Assembly: GCA_946894095.1 (NCBI GenBank)
Contig: OX335643.1
Location: forward strand, 10,093,036 to 10,157,035
DNA length: 64,000 bases
From: Incurvaria masculella
Taxonomy: Eukaryota > Arthropoda > Insecta > Lepidoptera > Incurvariidae
Reading direction: 5' to 3'
The translations under genes and the position numbers were made by a program. The notes beneath the pieces are model-generated. The model was not told the DNA's origin. It searched no databases and was given only the letters and a program-made list of their open reading frames with translations. Positions 25,401 through 40,400 of this stretch are shown piece after piece. The first letter of the stretch is position 1, and each line of letters begins with the position of its first letter.

Positions 25401-28400
25401 AATTTTCATTAAACGATACCTCCGTGGAATAATATATGCACACGCAATTAAGTGTTAAGCAAGGCAAATAAAAACTACTTTACATGCAAGGCAACAAGCT
25501 TTCAATTCTTTCTTGCATATTTCTTCCCCGTAATTAATGTCTTCTTGCTTCATGGCCACATGCAATAAAAAATATTATATATATGTTTAATATATTGGCC
25601 TTTAGTTTAACCATAGTTCATTTTGATATATTTAAAAGTTGTTATGTGTAATTTCGTGATATTTCTTTGTCGCTTTCCATCTTTTATCCAATGCGATGGT
25701 ACCAATGTGGATGGGTTTAACCCTACCGCCCAGTAAGTTGTAAAGTGGGCCTATTGTTTTACATTAGATCTGAATCATGGAGTTACAAACATTTTCAACG
25801 ATATGACTTTGTTGGTTACTTCTGTAAAAGTAATATTGTATAGTGTTGGCAGAATCGACATAAATCTTGTAAAACCATATATTTTAACGTTCTTACCTGT
25901 TTCCGTGCTAAGGAATATGGAACTCTATAAGATTTGTCCGTCTTTTCTTCCGTAACTACTTTCTCTCTCGGCATCTCCTCAACATCCCTGTGGTCCAACA
26001 TGAGCGTGTCGGCTGCGGAGATGTCCGATTCAGTGTTCCACTCTGTCGGTTTGGTTTTTTCGTCGGGTTCCGATATCAGATCGTCCATCGTGATTTGTTC
26101 GTTCTGCGCCTCTTCCAAATTCGTAGTGTCTGGATGTTCGTGTGTTTGCTCCCGTTCAGTTCCTTGGAGGGGTGTGGTCGATGCGTCTTCGTGATCGACA
26201 TGCTCGTTTTGTCCCGTATCGGACGTTAGGGGTCGTTGCTTTCTTCTATGTCCTCTTCGTCGGAGCGGTCTTTGCTGTTGGAGCTCTTCGGTCCACCGGT
26301 TCGGCGTTCTTCCTTCGGGCCGTTTGCGCCTGCGTCTCGGCAGGTCGGGTTGCTCTTGGTCGAGTCCCCTGCCGTCGGCGTAGTACGGTCGCTCCTCGGG
26401 GGGTGAGTCTTCGGCGAGGGGCTGAGGCCTCCGCTTCCGCTTCCTGCCGGGTCGGCGGCGCTTGGGTGGCTCCTGGGGCGCGATCTCGACGCCCCACTCC
26501 TCCAGCTCTGGCTGCTGCTGCACGGCCGTCAGGGCGTCCACTGCCCTCCATGACTGTAATCCAGAAAGCGTCTGCTATAGTGTTTATACGTTATCGTGTT
26601 GTCGCTGCGACAAACACAAAAATCAACAATAAAAATCTAGAGAACTTATCTACAAACTGTACGTACATGTTAAGTACATAGATGGACGTATTAAAAATAG
26701 TGTGGGTTCCACCAGTTTAAAATAATATAAGTTGTCCCACTGCATTTATTCTTGACGACATGTAGTCGGAAGATTGTCGTTCGTGGTTCGGATTCTACGA
26801 TACATAAATTAGGTCCTATTCCATACTAACTAGGGTGGTAGGTATAATCCCTCCTGTGTTGATACCTTCGAAACGAATGAATGGTAGTCGAAGCAGCGAT
26901 AATAAAATGTCCGCGTTTTCCATCCATCTAAATATAGCCGTGTAATATCAGGAAGATAATGGCACGGCACCTAGTTCACATGCTTTATTGTTATTTTTAT
27001 TTCTTACCCATGGAGTAGGAATCCCAAACTTGAATACGTCCTTAATCCGCCGGTTCTGAAAGCCTTGCCAAGAAGAGCCGACAAACTAATTTCGCAATTA
27101 CAATCAAATGAGAGATTACTATTTCACTAGTGCTAAAAACTCATGGTGCCCCGCCATCATCGTCATCATATCATGCATGACAGCAGGTGTGGTAATAGCC
27201 ATCCATGTCCAGTTACGTACAAAAATGAGACCATTGTCTCCATATTTTCGTATCTTTTAAAATATGTTCGCTCTGTCTTAGTCGCTTTTCGCCATGGTCC
27301 CTTTTCGCATAGTTTTCTCAGGCGATATTGACTGAACAACTTTGCTGTTATTCTTGTTAAGTTTATGGTTGTATTTTTACGCGGTTTTAAAAAAAATCGT
27401 TTGTCCTGTTATAATCAACATTCAAAAGCGAGTTGATAAATCGGTTGGCGCAACTTCTTTGTGTTATGATTTTGGTAAAACAATAAAATAAGCCTACGGT
27501 TCAAAAATCAAATAGAAACAGCAATGAAAAATTGTCCATGTTTTCCAATTAGTTCAATGTAGCCGTGCTACTTTGAACTGGATTGTACAAAGGTAAGGTG
27601 CTCGCATGCGACATACAAGTGTGCTAATATCGTCGCCTTTACGCCAATTCACCTCAACAAATAAAAATATCTTACATCTGTTCCTATACTTAGCTATAAT
27701 GTTATGTGTGATGAATTCCCCGTGTTTCCCGTTGACTGCAAAAACAGAAACATGTATTTAGAAAACGTCCAGTGGCGACAAGTTATGCAGGAAGCTCGTT
27801 CGGCCTGGTGGCATGCGGGAAAGAGAAACCCGCCTAGTCTGACGAGCTGTCATGTTTATAAGACGTCCACATTTGCTCTCTTCAGCAAGTCGGACTCACG
27901 CATAGAGGGTTCCTTATGGAACATTATTGCTGAAGAGGCCATCTCACGAAAAAATATTACTGTTAGAACGTTTATACCTAGTTCAACTAAAAAACTAGTG
28001 GCTCTCTGAGCTGTAGACCTCGCGAGTTTAACTTTGCATAGCTTAAAACTTAATAGATGTTCACCGCTCACCTTAAAACAAAATCCTATTCTTTATTTTA
28101 TTATTTTTTCTTGTATTTTTCTCAATGTATTAATTACCCAACGCTTTAGATCTTGTCACAAAACAAAGTTTTGGCAAATGGCAGTGGGCCTAGTTTGATT
28201 ATTTTTACGTACTGGAACAATGTGATTGACTAAATCATTACTTCATCATTTCGAATATCTTCTAAACGAACACCCTCGTATGAATGAATGAATGAATGAA
28301 TTATCTATTGTGCAATAGAGAAAACAAATACGGTTATAAGAACAATTCGAAACAACAACAAAATTGCACAAAGGCGGAATTATTACTAATAGTGATTTCT

Positions 28401-31400
28401 TCCAGTAAACCTTTACCTCGTATACCTCGTATGCGTAAGCATCCAGAAATCTCAAGTGTGTTTCGTAATGCGTTTTTTCTTTCTCATCGCCGCAGCCGAT
28501 AGTTTTCCCAGGGGTCGGCGCGAAAGTGCATTGTTGCCTCACGCAGGCGAAGCTTTTTGCGCATTCCTAACAATACCGATTGCTGACAACTGGAGCATAC
28601 GTAATTGCTGTATTGATTGGTCCTTGCGAACCACAGTGGTGAACGCAAGAACTGCGCGAAAAACGTTTCCATGATGTGAGAAGCCGACCAAGATATTTCG
28701 TCTTTCATCAGCAAAAGTATATTTTTAGCATGCGTGACAAATGCAGTCACTGGTCTATGTATCTATACAATACTACAATGAAGTATTGCCTACTTTCGAC
28801 AGGAAAAATGTAGCTTTTGACTCGTGAAATATTTTTTTTAATCGGTTCAGTAGTTTCAAAGATTACCCTGTACAAATATTAAAAAAATAAACAAACTAAC
28901 ATTACCTCTTTATACAATAGTATAGCCTAGCGGGCCAAGTGCGGCATATGGCGAACGCCAAGACCTATAAGGTGCCCGACAACGTCCATATGATTTCAAA
29001 CTTTCAGGGGGGCTGCGAAAACCATGTTGACCGGCCAAATGCTTCTTCACACAATGTTTGAAGGACCCCTGGTTATACTTTGAGGGAAATAACTCGGAAG
29101 GGAGTTCATTCCATTTTTTACCGACCCTGTAGATAAAACATCGGTGGGTTCTTATTTTTGGAATATAGACTGTGAATTTGTGCATTTTCTCCTTGTTCCG
29201 CGTTGAGCGAAGATAGAAAGGGGACGGAGGTAGAGCATTATGCAGTTCCGACGAGCATTCTCCGTTTTAAAGACGATAGAAGATAGAGAGAAAGCCTTCA
29301 TCCCTTCGGAGTTGGAGGATCTCAAATTCAGGGATACCTCGGTGTCGTCGACGAGACGCACGGTCTTACGCTGTATCGAGTCCTGTTGGGCTCATGTCAT
29401 GACATTAGGTGTGGTATTCGTGGTATGTACTGGACGTTAATAAAAGTTATTTTATTATTTAATTTCGTACTTCTGGTAATACAAAAATGCTAATTTGTGG
29501 TTAAACCTACATTGAAACATTGTAATCAGATTTTGAAAATAGTCAAAAACCATTTATATTGGTCTGGACATCCAACTAAAGCAGGATCCGACCGTGCGAC
29601 CTTTGGATTACATGTCCACTTCTCTGATCGCTGAGCTATCCATACAATGGGGAAGACAACCGCTTATTTATTCCGACAGGTGGCGTCTAAGCGAGCTCAA
29701 CTAAAACATCTGTCAAAGCTGTCAGATACCATACAAAATCAATCATAATAGATTTGAAAATTGTATTTACTCAATTTGTGTGATTGAAATGACGCAATGT
29801 TCACCATGTTATTCCGAAAATAGTTGGTCTTAATTCTGGTAACCAAAAGAACTCTTGGGAAAGAAAATATCACAAACATTACCTATAATATTCAGTTTCG
29901 TGCTGTGTGCTGGTCGATGACATTTGAAATTTGTTTGAAGAGAAACATAAACTCTTCTTTTCCTCTAAACCTTATTCTAACTGCAACATCTAAACACTCG
30001 TAAATCAAACTTGACACAAATGTCAGTTTTGACGTTTTTGAGGTGAGGTCGCTAATGCGACATCTCCAATAAATAATATATATAAATATAAGTTTTCTTC
30101 TCCATTACGTTAACTAATTAACCGACTTCAAAAAAGGGAGCAGGTTCTCAATTCGTCGGAATTTTTTTTTGTTTCTTAATTCGTTTCTTGTCGGTACAAT
30201 ACTTCCCCTATCTACTACTAGAGGGCGCTGATTTCGGGCATTTATCCTTTGCTCAGGCATTCTGACTGCAGTGATTGAGATACCAACCTTATTGCTGTTG
30301 TGGGCAAATCGATTTTGGTATCAGACGCTAGAGCCAGCCCGGATTTCACTTGATATTTTTGTATATATTTTGGATTTATTACCATTATCTCATTGATTTA
30401 AGGCTATGCAACGTCTACTACAATTGATGTTATATTATACTACAATCGGTGCCGCGAGAATGAACAACAGTTAAACTATCGACTAATATCACTTGTAACG
30501 TTGTCGCAGTCGATTCCGAATAATTGCACGACGCGTTGATTGTTCTTCGCATGCCTGCTCGTAGAAAGTGACGCATGCAAGCGACGGGCCCGAGAAGACC
30601 TTTTAGTATATTCGTGCACATGCATGTTTCATTTTGTTTTACTCTTTAATGAGGTTTTTTTACGGAACCTGACATTGCAGGCCACTATCACTATGATATA
30701 AACTCAATACACCACATTCCCGAAGGAATTAGGTGCCATGCGAGGACCTTTCCTTGTCTAGTAAATAAAATAATATATATAAAATAAATAATTAAATAAA
30801 TAAATTGTCAACAACTAAACACGGTCAACTTTTAATTGCTGCCTCCACCATAGTTTTGTCCAATACGGTGGTACTAAAACCGGGCAGGCTTAACCCACCC
30901 ACCTAGTAGGGGAAGGATTTTTAAGACATGATGAATTCACGTTCTTACCTCTCCGGAGATTACGGCGTTAAATCTTTTCGGATTAGAATAGTATTTCTCT
31001 CAATTTTCGTGCTCCAGTTTCAAGCCTCCCATTGCCTTATTAATAGTATAATAATATTCATGCGTAATAAAGAAATTGCGAGTCTCCAACGATGCGGCCG
31101 ATGCAACGCGAGCCGTGTTATTATCTGGCGCAGCGGGGAAAGTCTAAGTATGCGGTGCAGGCCCGTGAAGGCAGCAATCAGACGGAGATGGAAATCGATG
31201 TCTAATAACCTAAGTACCCAAACTTTGAAGGGATGTAGGGTCTTTCTGTGTATCGTCTTTACCATGGAGAATGCTCGTCGGAACTGCATAACGCTGTCCC
31301 TCCGTAGGTAGAAAGGGGTTCTACCTTTGCTTAACGCGGAACAGACAGGAAATGCACAAATTCACAATCGAAATTCCAAAAACAAAAACCCTTTTTTTTG

Positions 31401-34400
31401 GAGTTTCAACGATATTGAACGATATTGCGCGTCCCGAATTCGTAAGCGTACTAATTACTGACTCATTCGTGGCTACACTGCTGCCATACGAATGATTTCA
31501 GTCGCTGCTCCCATCCTTCCATCCTCGCTGAATACTACACAGCTACCGTCATGAGGATCCTTATAAACCACACAGAAACAAGGTGTCATGCCAGGGCCTT
31601 CTTAATATTGCTGCGCTACATTGAGCTGGATGGAAACACGGACAATTTTAACTGCCGATTTGACCATATTCAGCGAAGGTATTGTTACGAGCGCGCTATC
31701 CGCGAAACCATAACTCTGTGCTACTACGAAACCAAAGCGCGCAAAGTTCCTTAGTTGGTCAACAGATGGCGCTACTTAACTACTTCCATCGCGAAGTCGA
31801 ATACAATGCTTTCCTTATTATCAATACGGACGGGACTATCCCTAGTAAATAATGAAAGGACCTGCAGTTTCACGTGGAATCCGAACCAGTAACGCCGAAT
31901 AACTTGGTCGCCTCTTGGGATCTATTGTACTATTTTTACGTGCCTAAACTAAATGAGAAGCAAAAAAAATCTCTCAAAACATATTTTAAGCACTTACATT
32001 ATAATAATATCGTAGTAAACTTATTCGTCCAGTGTTACCATTATATCCGTTTTTACTGCGAAATCGGTTTGCTCAAAATAATATGTAGCTCGTACAATTT
32101 GCACACCTTTTTTATGTAACGGGGCATAGATGCTAATACATGCTAATACCAAACCCACCGTCATGATATTAGCCAAACATACGGAATTTGGTATCATTCC
32201 AGGTACACCTTCCCTTTATGAGCACGACAACATGGAAAACCCGGACAATTTTTCACCATCGACCATGTTTTCATCCAATGCGATGGTCCAGCCAGGGCGA
32301 GCTTAACTGTACCACCTAGGCCTACAGTTTTAGATGGATTCCGAATGGAGTAGCTCGCATTCGTGAGGGGATTGAAACCTGTTGGGGATGTGCTCAGTAT
32401 GCGCTGCCTCGCCGGCCACTCCCTAATTTCCTCGTCGGTGGCACGGTCGGTGTCGACAGGAGAGGCCACACCCGCATTGTGTTCTTCTGTGGTCTCGTCG
32501 TGTCGTAGTGTCATGGGGCAATGCGGATATTGCGTCGGGCCTCGGCTGTTATTTAATCGTCGACTTGAGTTCACTGGTGCGAGCTGCAGCACCCGTGCCG
32601 TTTGTATTGCGTGCTTGGTTCGACCAAGATTTAACTTTGAACGCCGCGGCGTGATTTGAAGCAACGACGTGGCGTTACCGTAACCCACCTTGGTTAGGTT
32701 TGGTTAGGTTAATTAGAGCTCACTAAATCGTGTTTTCCATCCAGTTCAATGTAGCCGTGCAATATAAGGAAGGTCCTGGCATGGCACCTAGTTCCCATGT
32801 GGTGTGTTGGGCTAATACCATGACAGAAGGTGTGGTATTAGCCATCCATGTCCAGTCACATAAAAAAAAACATCCTTTACACTAAATCTAGGTGGTAGGG
32901 TTAATCCTCCCCGGTGACTCTTGACTCCATTGCACCATGAGTGCGTCACAATACGCACGTCTCTGATTATCATATTTCATATCATTTATTTAATATACAT
33001 GTACCCAATCAACGAGCCACTCGCAACTTATTTCATCTTCCGCTTAGTAGAAATAATGCTGGTAACCGTAAACCTTTCTTCCGAATGTTTAGGACTTACA
33101 ACGTAAAATTTAATCTAGTTGACCCTTTTCCACATAATCATGGAGTAAGTTGCTTTGTTTTCTAAGATACTTTGTTTGTAGACTTTATGTATGAAACTAA
33201 GACTAAATTGATGATTTGAAATCAGTTCTGTATGTATGTATGTTCCTCCATAACTCTTAAACCGATCATCCGAATTCGATGAAACTTACTACACGTATAT
33301 GTTAATACACGGGACACAGGATAGGCTATATATAATTCAGTTCCGCTTACGTTAAGATGTAGCTGTCAGTTGCAGCAAACCGGTTTATTTGCGTATTTTA
33401 TCAACGTATAGCAACTCTGGGCGCAGTCGATTCCGGGTGGGTTACCGTTTTCAATGTTGAAGGTGGCTGTGGTTCGTATTCCTCATAAAAGGAAGGTGGT
33501 TGAGGAAACTTTGTTGGTTTTGTATCAATTTCTATATAACAGTGCCAGTGCAGAAAGGGTCTGGCGGCAAATGCTTTTAAAATTCGCTCCCAAATGTTTA
33601 CGAAGCTCTGAATGGGAATATGCCTATGTTTATCATTAAATAATGCCATATCGGTTCAAACTATTTTGATTAAATTTGGTAGATGGATACATAGTCCTGG
33701 ACCAGCCTTTTGGGTTACTTTTTATCCAGGAAATAATTCAGACCGAAATCAATCCAACACGACATTGACCCGAGCGTAGCCGGGTACCGCAGCTAGTTTA
33801 AAAATAAAATATTGAAACTTGTAAATTATAATGAATAGATTTAGATGGCAGTATTTAAAGGCTTCATAGGCAAAATAAAACATGTATCAAATAAAAGATT
33901 TTCATTCATTACAAGCTAAATTTAAGAGACACTATAAATACATAATGTGTAAATGTTTAAGATGTGTCTTATGTTCTATACTACATTTATATATATATAT
34001 CTTCTTTTTTTGTCATTCTGTTACAAAATAATTAATATAAATACATATTCTACTTTAAGTTTTCTAGGTAAGTAATAAAAAATGCCGTATGCATTAAAAC
34101 ATATGTACTTTGTGGCAACAGTTGTTGAATTAAGATTTAAAATATTATTCAGTTTGTTGATTTATTTATTGTTATATTGTCTGTAATCTGTTATGTTGTC
34201 CGAAAATAAAAAAATTAAAACTACGGTAGTCAAACTACACTAAGTTACGTCACAAACTAATTTATCCGCGAATTCGATTTAATCAATGAAAAAGAACCCG
34301 CAAAGAAACTTCACTGAGTTATAAATTGTTTTCCGTCCACATTCATTAATAAACACTGATGCTGAGATTCATAGTCTTTACTCGTGCTTGGCTGAGTCAA

Positions 34401-37400
34401 AGTATGGCTTCCGAATGTCAGATTTGATATTCGGTCCATACATTTTATGTCAAAACTGTCAGTCGAAAGACGTACTTTGGCTCAGCCAAGGACGAGTAAC
34501 GTTAATGAATCACAGCATGAGACCTTAGGCTGGAGTCCACAACATCTACAGTTAATAACAACATTTAATTTAACCATGGCCAGTCCTGAAAAGGCAATCC
34601 TATGTGCACAATCTCCGATTAGGTTGCCAGTCGACAAAAGGGCGTTTAATTATAATTGTGTGTTCACACGCGGTAAAATCTTAGGATTGCGATTAAAATA
34701 TAAGTTATTTTTCACGTCTTTGAATCCAAAATACCAAAAAAAATACTGCTGGACGTCAAACAAGGTTACTTTTCTAATTGGATGCAAATTAATCAAAATA
34801 GGTTTGGTCACTATCTGACATGTTTTGAGATGAATCCGCTGCCTCCATAGGGCTTAGATCTGCGAATATCTATAAGAATCTCCCGCCCTCCGCGGGTTCA
34901 TTGTTGATGTCGAAATTTTCGGAATGGAAGCAATCAAACCATTAAGAAATATTGCATCTATCTTCAATATCTGCATCACATACGTCGCTGATATCGCGTG
35001 CAGTCTGTGCAACATTGGTGCCATTACGGAACTGTTAATAACGTGTTTTTTTATTTATTTTTTTAATTTTTCGCAAACACAACGATCACATAGACACAGA
35101 ATGCGATATCAAAGAAAAAAACGAACGGGCAAAAATAAATACACTGCTTATTTTAGTAGTGTTTCTTTTATGTACTTTTAATGTAATTGAGCATCACGAC
35201 ATTTGTAATTCGTAATATTTAATTACAAACTTTTTGCTGCCTTGCTTTATTATCTTTCCTATGATTTTTCTGTCTTTATTTTCAAAATATTATCCAGAAA
35301 ATGCAGTCATGTCTATTATATTGAATGAGTTAACCAATTTATACATATTCGTATCAACTTTGTATGGTATCTGACAGATTTGACAGATCCCTTAGTTCAG
35401 GTCGCCCAGACGCCGCCTGTCGTGATAACTTAGCGCATTTTTCCCCATTGCACTCAAACACAGCCCCTGCAACTTAAAACTAATTGTTTGTTTTTACTGC
35501 ATTGTTTTCTTTATGAAATTCGCCAAAGACTACTTGTCCGGTACTTTCCGTTCGCTGTCGTTTCTCTCCAATGCGCTTTCAAATGGTCACCCCGGAACAG
35601 TCGCCGCTGGTCACACCGGAACCGCTCTACTTGCGACACCGGAACCGGCGTGGCACCCGTCATTATCTGGAAAGGCGCGGCGGTTTGCTCCGCTTTCGAC
35701 AGCTCCACCTGTCTTTATTGTATGGCGACACCCGCGGAAGTAACCGCCATTGGCTGCGGTGATTTCATAGATTCTTTAGCTGCGGCACCCGGCTTGGCTT
35801 GGGTACCGGTATCTCTTCAGAACTTCGGGGAATCAGCAGTTCCCGGACGAGCAATATGAAGGGTTCGGTTTCTCTACACGGAATAATACTTGTGGATTTC
35901 GGCACGTACAACGAATACAATCTGGCCCATTGTTTTTCGTCCCGTGCATGTCGTAAGAGCCGACTAAGGGATTAATCGTTCGTGTTTCGGAATCAACGTG
36001 AAACTATAGGACCCCATCCTTGCTTAATAGTTGGTTGCTTTAATCCCGCACGGGTTGGTACCATCACATTGAATGTACTATGGTGAAAGCGGCAACGAAC
36101 AATGGTCCGTGTTTTTCATCCAGTTCAATGTAGCTGTGCAATAAAAAGATGGTCCTAGGCACCTGGTACCTAGTTCCCATGAAATATGTTGGGCTAATAC
36201 CGTGACAGTAGGTCCCATGCCCAGTCACATAAAAAATACTTTTTCAGTTTCAAACTTGAAGAAACTGTACAGATATTGATTCAAAGGTCTCATTATGTCT
36301 ACACGTATGCAAGTGTTGTGTTTCCCCAATATGTTTGGGCTCCTTTACCGAAACGCTCGGCATTTCAGACTCGGTAACCCAATGGTGGCGACACACAGAA
36401 GCCTAAGTCCAATAATAGGTAACTCCACTTTCGAACGTTAGCGTTATGAGATAACCCTGGAATCACACAAAATCGTAGACATTTTTGTATATGTTGTTAT
36501 CTCATAACGCTATAAAGTGGAATTATCTATTAGCGGACTCAGGCTTCAGATCATGGTTGTCTGGGGGGGTTACTATGATAAATTCACAAGCTGGAAGAAT
36601 AGGCAAGTGAGTAATTAAATCTGACGTTTCCTTGCATTTTGTACACACATATTTACTGGTAATTGTTTGTTCACTTGGCCGAACACGTCATTTGACAGTT
36701 AGCTTGGTCCGAAATGCAGCTAAACGTCATAATCAACCACTCTCTTGCCTGTTCATCCGGCGGGTTTACTTTTTTTATATGGAACGTGACATAAATGACT
36801 GAAACCACACAATTACCGTCATGATAAGCTATTGGGCTTCCACATTCCCGAAGAAATTAGGTGCCATTCCAGGACCTTATACCTTAATGAGCACGGCTAC
36901 ACTGAACTGGATGGAAAACACGGACAATGTATAATTGCCAACTTCCTGGTTAACTTATTGTTCTACTTACCATGATAACCCTCCTGGCGCGACACCTCGG
37001 GGTTCGATCGCTGAGGTTAAGCAACAATCGTGGTCGGGTATTGGATGGGCGATCGTTCGAAGGCTAGCCGTGGTTCAGATTCTACGTACCATTGCATCGA
37101 ACTATTTATGTACGAACCGGCAAAGGCAATGCTCACATAAAGGAAAAGTCACGGCATGGCACCTTGTACCAATGCGGTATGAAGGGCCAATATCTCGACA
37201 GTAAGTGTGGTATTAGCCATCATTGACCAGATACGTAAAAAAATGTGTTGTAGTTGAGTATTTAGGTCACCTGTAACTAAGATTTACAAGTGTCGAGAGG
37301 GCAACGTACGTAGCCCCAGGGTTAGTTATTTATTCGGTGCCCCAGGTGTCCGGCCTGGGCACAGTCAGGTGGGTTACCATGGTAGATTAACTCCCCGGGT

Positions 37401-40400
37401 AAACAGGCCAGTGGGTGATTAAATCTGACCTTCAGTTCAATTTCTTACGATGATGACTGGTAGACAGCATGGCACGAAATGCAAGTAAACCTCAAATGTA
37501 ATCACACAATTGACTGTTATCCGGCGAGTTAATTTACCATGGTAACCCCCCACGGATCACTTATACTATACACTGTTATACTATTGTATTACTATGTACT
37601 TTCCTTTTGAAATTCCCATCGCGTTATATTATTTGATACCTTGTTACTGTGAGACTAAAAATGTTAATCATAACCACGAAGGAAAAAGATGCACGGGAAG
37701 AAATGCAGAGGGTCCAATTGTATTTTGGGGGATCCACACAGCACGCATCGCATTTATCCTTCCTTTTTTAATCAGAGCATGCAACCATTTTTTTAAATGT
37801 CAAAGCAATCCCACTAAAAATTACAGGATTTTGAACACGTGACTTTCAACCGGAAGTTATACTTCGAACCGTGTCCGCGATTGTACCCAATAAATGTTTT
37901 ATCACAGCGCGCTCATGTGGTCAGGTCTGTGGTTTTATAGCACGAAAGTGAGGCATATAAAGCTATTTTCGCGAAGGTGTCGCGTGGGTGCGTCAGTACC
38001 GATCCGTTCCGGTCACGGACCTCCAGGCACCGCGACGGACCGTCGAAAATACTAAAATACGAGAAAACAATTCTTTAAAGATAGTGGAAGATGTGTGCGG
38101 TGATTTGCGGGTAAGCGATACTTCGCTTTTTTTTTAAACACAGTTTATTTAAAAAAAAAAAAGAGAAAAATGAAAGATTCCGACGAATTGAGAACCTTCT
38201 CCTTTCTTTTGAAGTCGGTTAAATAGGCTTTTCATCCGGTTCCGAATTGCTGCTTACATAGCCGGAAAACAGCTCCAAATAATTGGATCTGGTTAAAAAT
38301 TTTATTGGAAGTTAACAGCGACATAAAAATTTAAGCAGTTATCAGATTGTGAATATCCTTATTTTTTTATAAAAACGATAACATCGTAAGCATTAATCAT
38401 ACATACCACAAAATTATTTTTATAGCAAATAGCAATAAGTACAGACATCTTAAGTAATTGGTAAACCTACACTCTGTTTGTTTGGAGTATTCTGTTACTA
38501 TCCTTGCATTCTTCAACATCTCAAGAAATCGTCCTACCGATGTTTTTTAAATGAAAAAACCGGTATGGGTTTGTAACAATTGGTAACGACCTAGATAACT
38601 TGAAGTCCTTTTTTTTTCTTTAATGTTAACGTTTTTTACATGCCTGTTAATGAAATAGGAAAATGATTCGAACATACAGGGGATCCAAACTTGGAACCAA
38701 CTTGTTACTCTACCATACCCTAATACCCCATATTATGCACCCAAATAAAAAAAATCTGACAAAATTCTCATGAATCCATATGAAAACCTTCAAGAGATTG
38801 TAGAAAGTGTGAGATGTACGCAGGTTATACCGCGCCACTGCCGTCTCTAAGCAAATCTCGCGGCACGCGACAAAGAAAGCACACGCGAAACCTGATTTTG
38901 GACCGGTTATCTCATGTTGCATAACGTGGGTGCCGCGGTGTTCGTCTGTTCATTAATCACTTGCTCGCTTGACCGGAAGGTGAAATCCAATGACCTCTGA
39001 AGGTTGAGACTGGTGACCGAAAAATTGGGTGGAGACTTGAGAAAAGAGCAACTTCATTATGCCAAGTTGTTCTTTTCTTCTTCTGGTCTTTTTCCGACTC
39101 TTAACTCGCTTCAACTCTTAAACCGTGCAAGCAGGCTGCGATTTCGCTCAGTTTTACTGTAACTATCTTCATAAAACTCAACACTAAAATACGCAATGTA
39201 TTCTGCAACAAGAACATTTTCTAAAAAGCTTTACTGCTTATCACGATAATCTCTGCATCCACACAAGTTTTCCTTTAATGGGCTTGTATAGTTGGACATA
39301 ATGTTTTTAACTTAGACGTTTGTTTTCAGGTCTAGATTTCTGTATGTATTACGGATTTATTATCTGGTAGGAACGATATGTTCTTACTGTGCAACTCGTT
39401 TTAAAATAGACTACTCTCTTCTAACTTGCTTGCATCATAGTCATTTCCAATCGAGGAAGACACTTTAATTTTAATAATACTTCTTATACAAGTATTGATG
39501 GATATTATAATAAGAATTTTTATTTTCTTCCATAATGTATTGTGTAAATTTAACAGGATCAGTGGTTAGAATAACGGCTAAATCATTCTTTAGATGTTTT
39601 TCTTTATTATTATAGTTTAGTACAGATGCCCATTAACTTAACAACCTTATAAAAAATGGACTAAAAAAGTCCATATCAAGGTGCCACATCTTGATATGGA
39701 CTTTTCTTATGCATTGAGTTAAATATTACTTTACTCATGCAAGTAATTTTTAACGCATCTAGCCGTCCGGAACTAGGGATATCTGAATCCGTAATAAGAC
39801 TTGCGTAATTCTCATAACACTACGAATTATCGAGTTATGCAAACGAACCGTCGTCGCGTCGTCCGTGACTTCGTCCATCGAATTTCTCCGGCCTTCGATG
39901 AGCTCGTTAAGGCGAAGCAAATTACTCTTGAGTGCATGCTTTGTAACAATTTAAAAATCAACTATTATATCTTTTTTTTTTCCGGAGTTGGTTTGAAATT
40001 GAATTACGATTTTGTCAATCATATTGATGAGAAGTGTGATAAAAGTTCCGTATTGGCTTTACAGGTTACAGCTTTAGAATAGATAAATCAATTTGAAGAG
40101 TTATAAGAATAGTGGTTTAAGATGAATTTTCGGGTCTTGCTTTACGGTTTTAAACTTAATATGCAACCCTACGCAACATTTGTTGTCGATTCAGGATCGG
40201 TATGCCTATGCGACGTCGCAGCAGGTTTGCATACCGTTTTAGCAACGTTTTTTGCAAAAACGCGATCACGCTTATCACACGATAATAAGTATGTAACTTC
40301 AATATATTAATGAAATTTAACATTGCCTTGGAGCCCAGTGGTAAGGCCCACTAACCAGAAAACCCGATCCGTCAGTGGTAAGACCTGCGGACCCTAGGGT

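Noticed and set aside
29575..29655. Functional tRNA gene
   Set aside because: A and B boxes are good but the acceptor arms do not pair; better explained as a SINE head or pseudogene.
33401..33649. Tubulin-like reading (AFAARPFLHWHC) in a minus-strand frame
   Set aside because: The likeness is limited to a few residues, the rest does not fit, and the frame lies in a Helitron-type element. Chance cannot be excluded.
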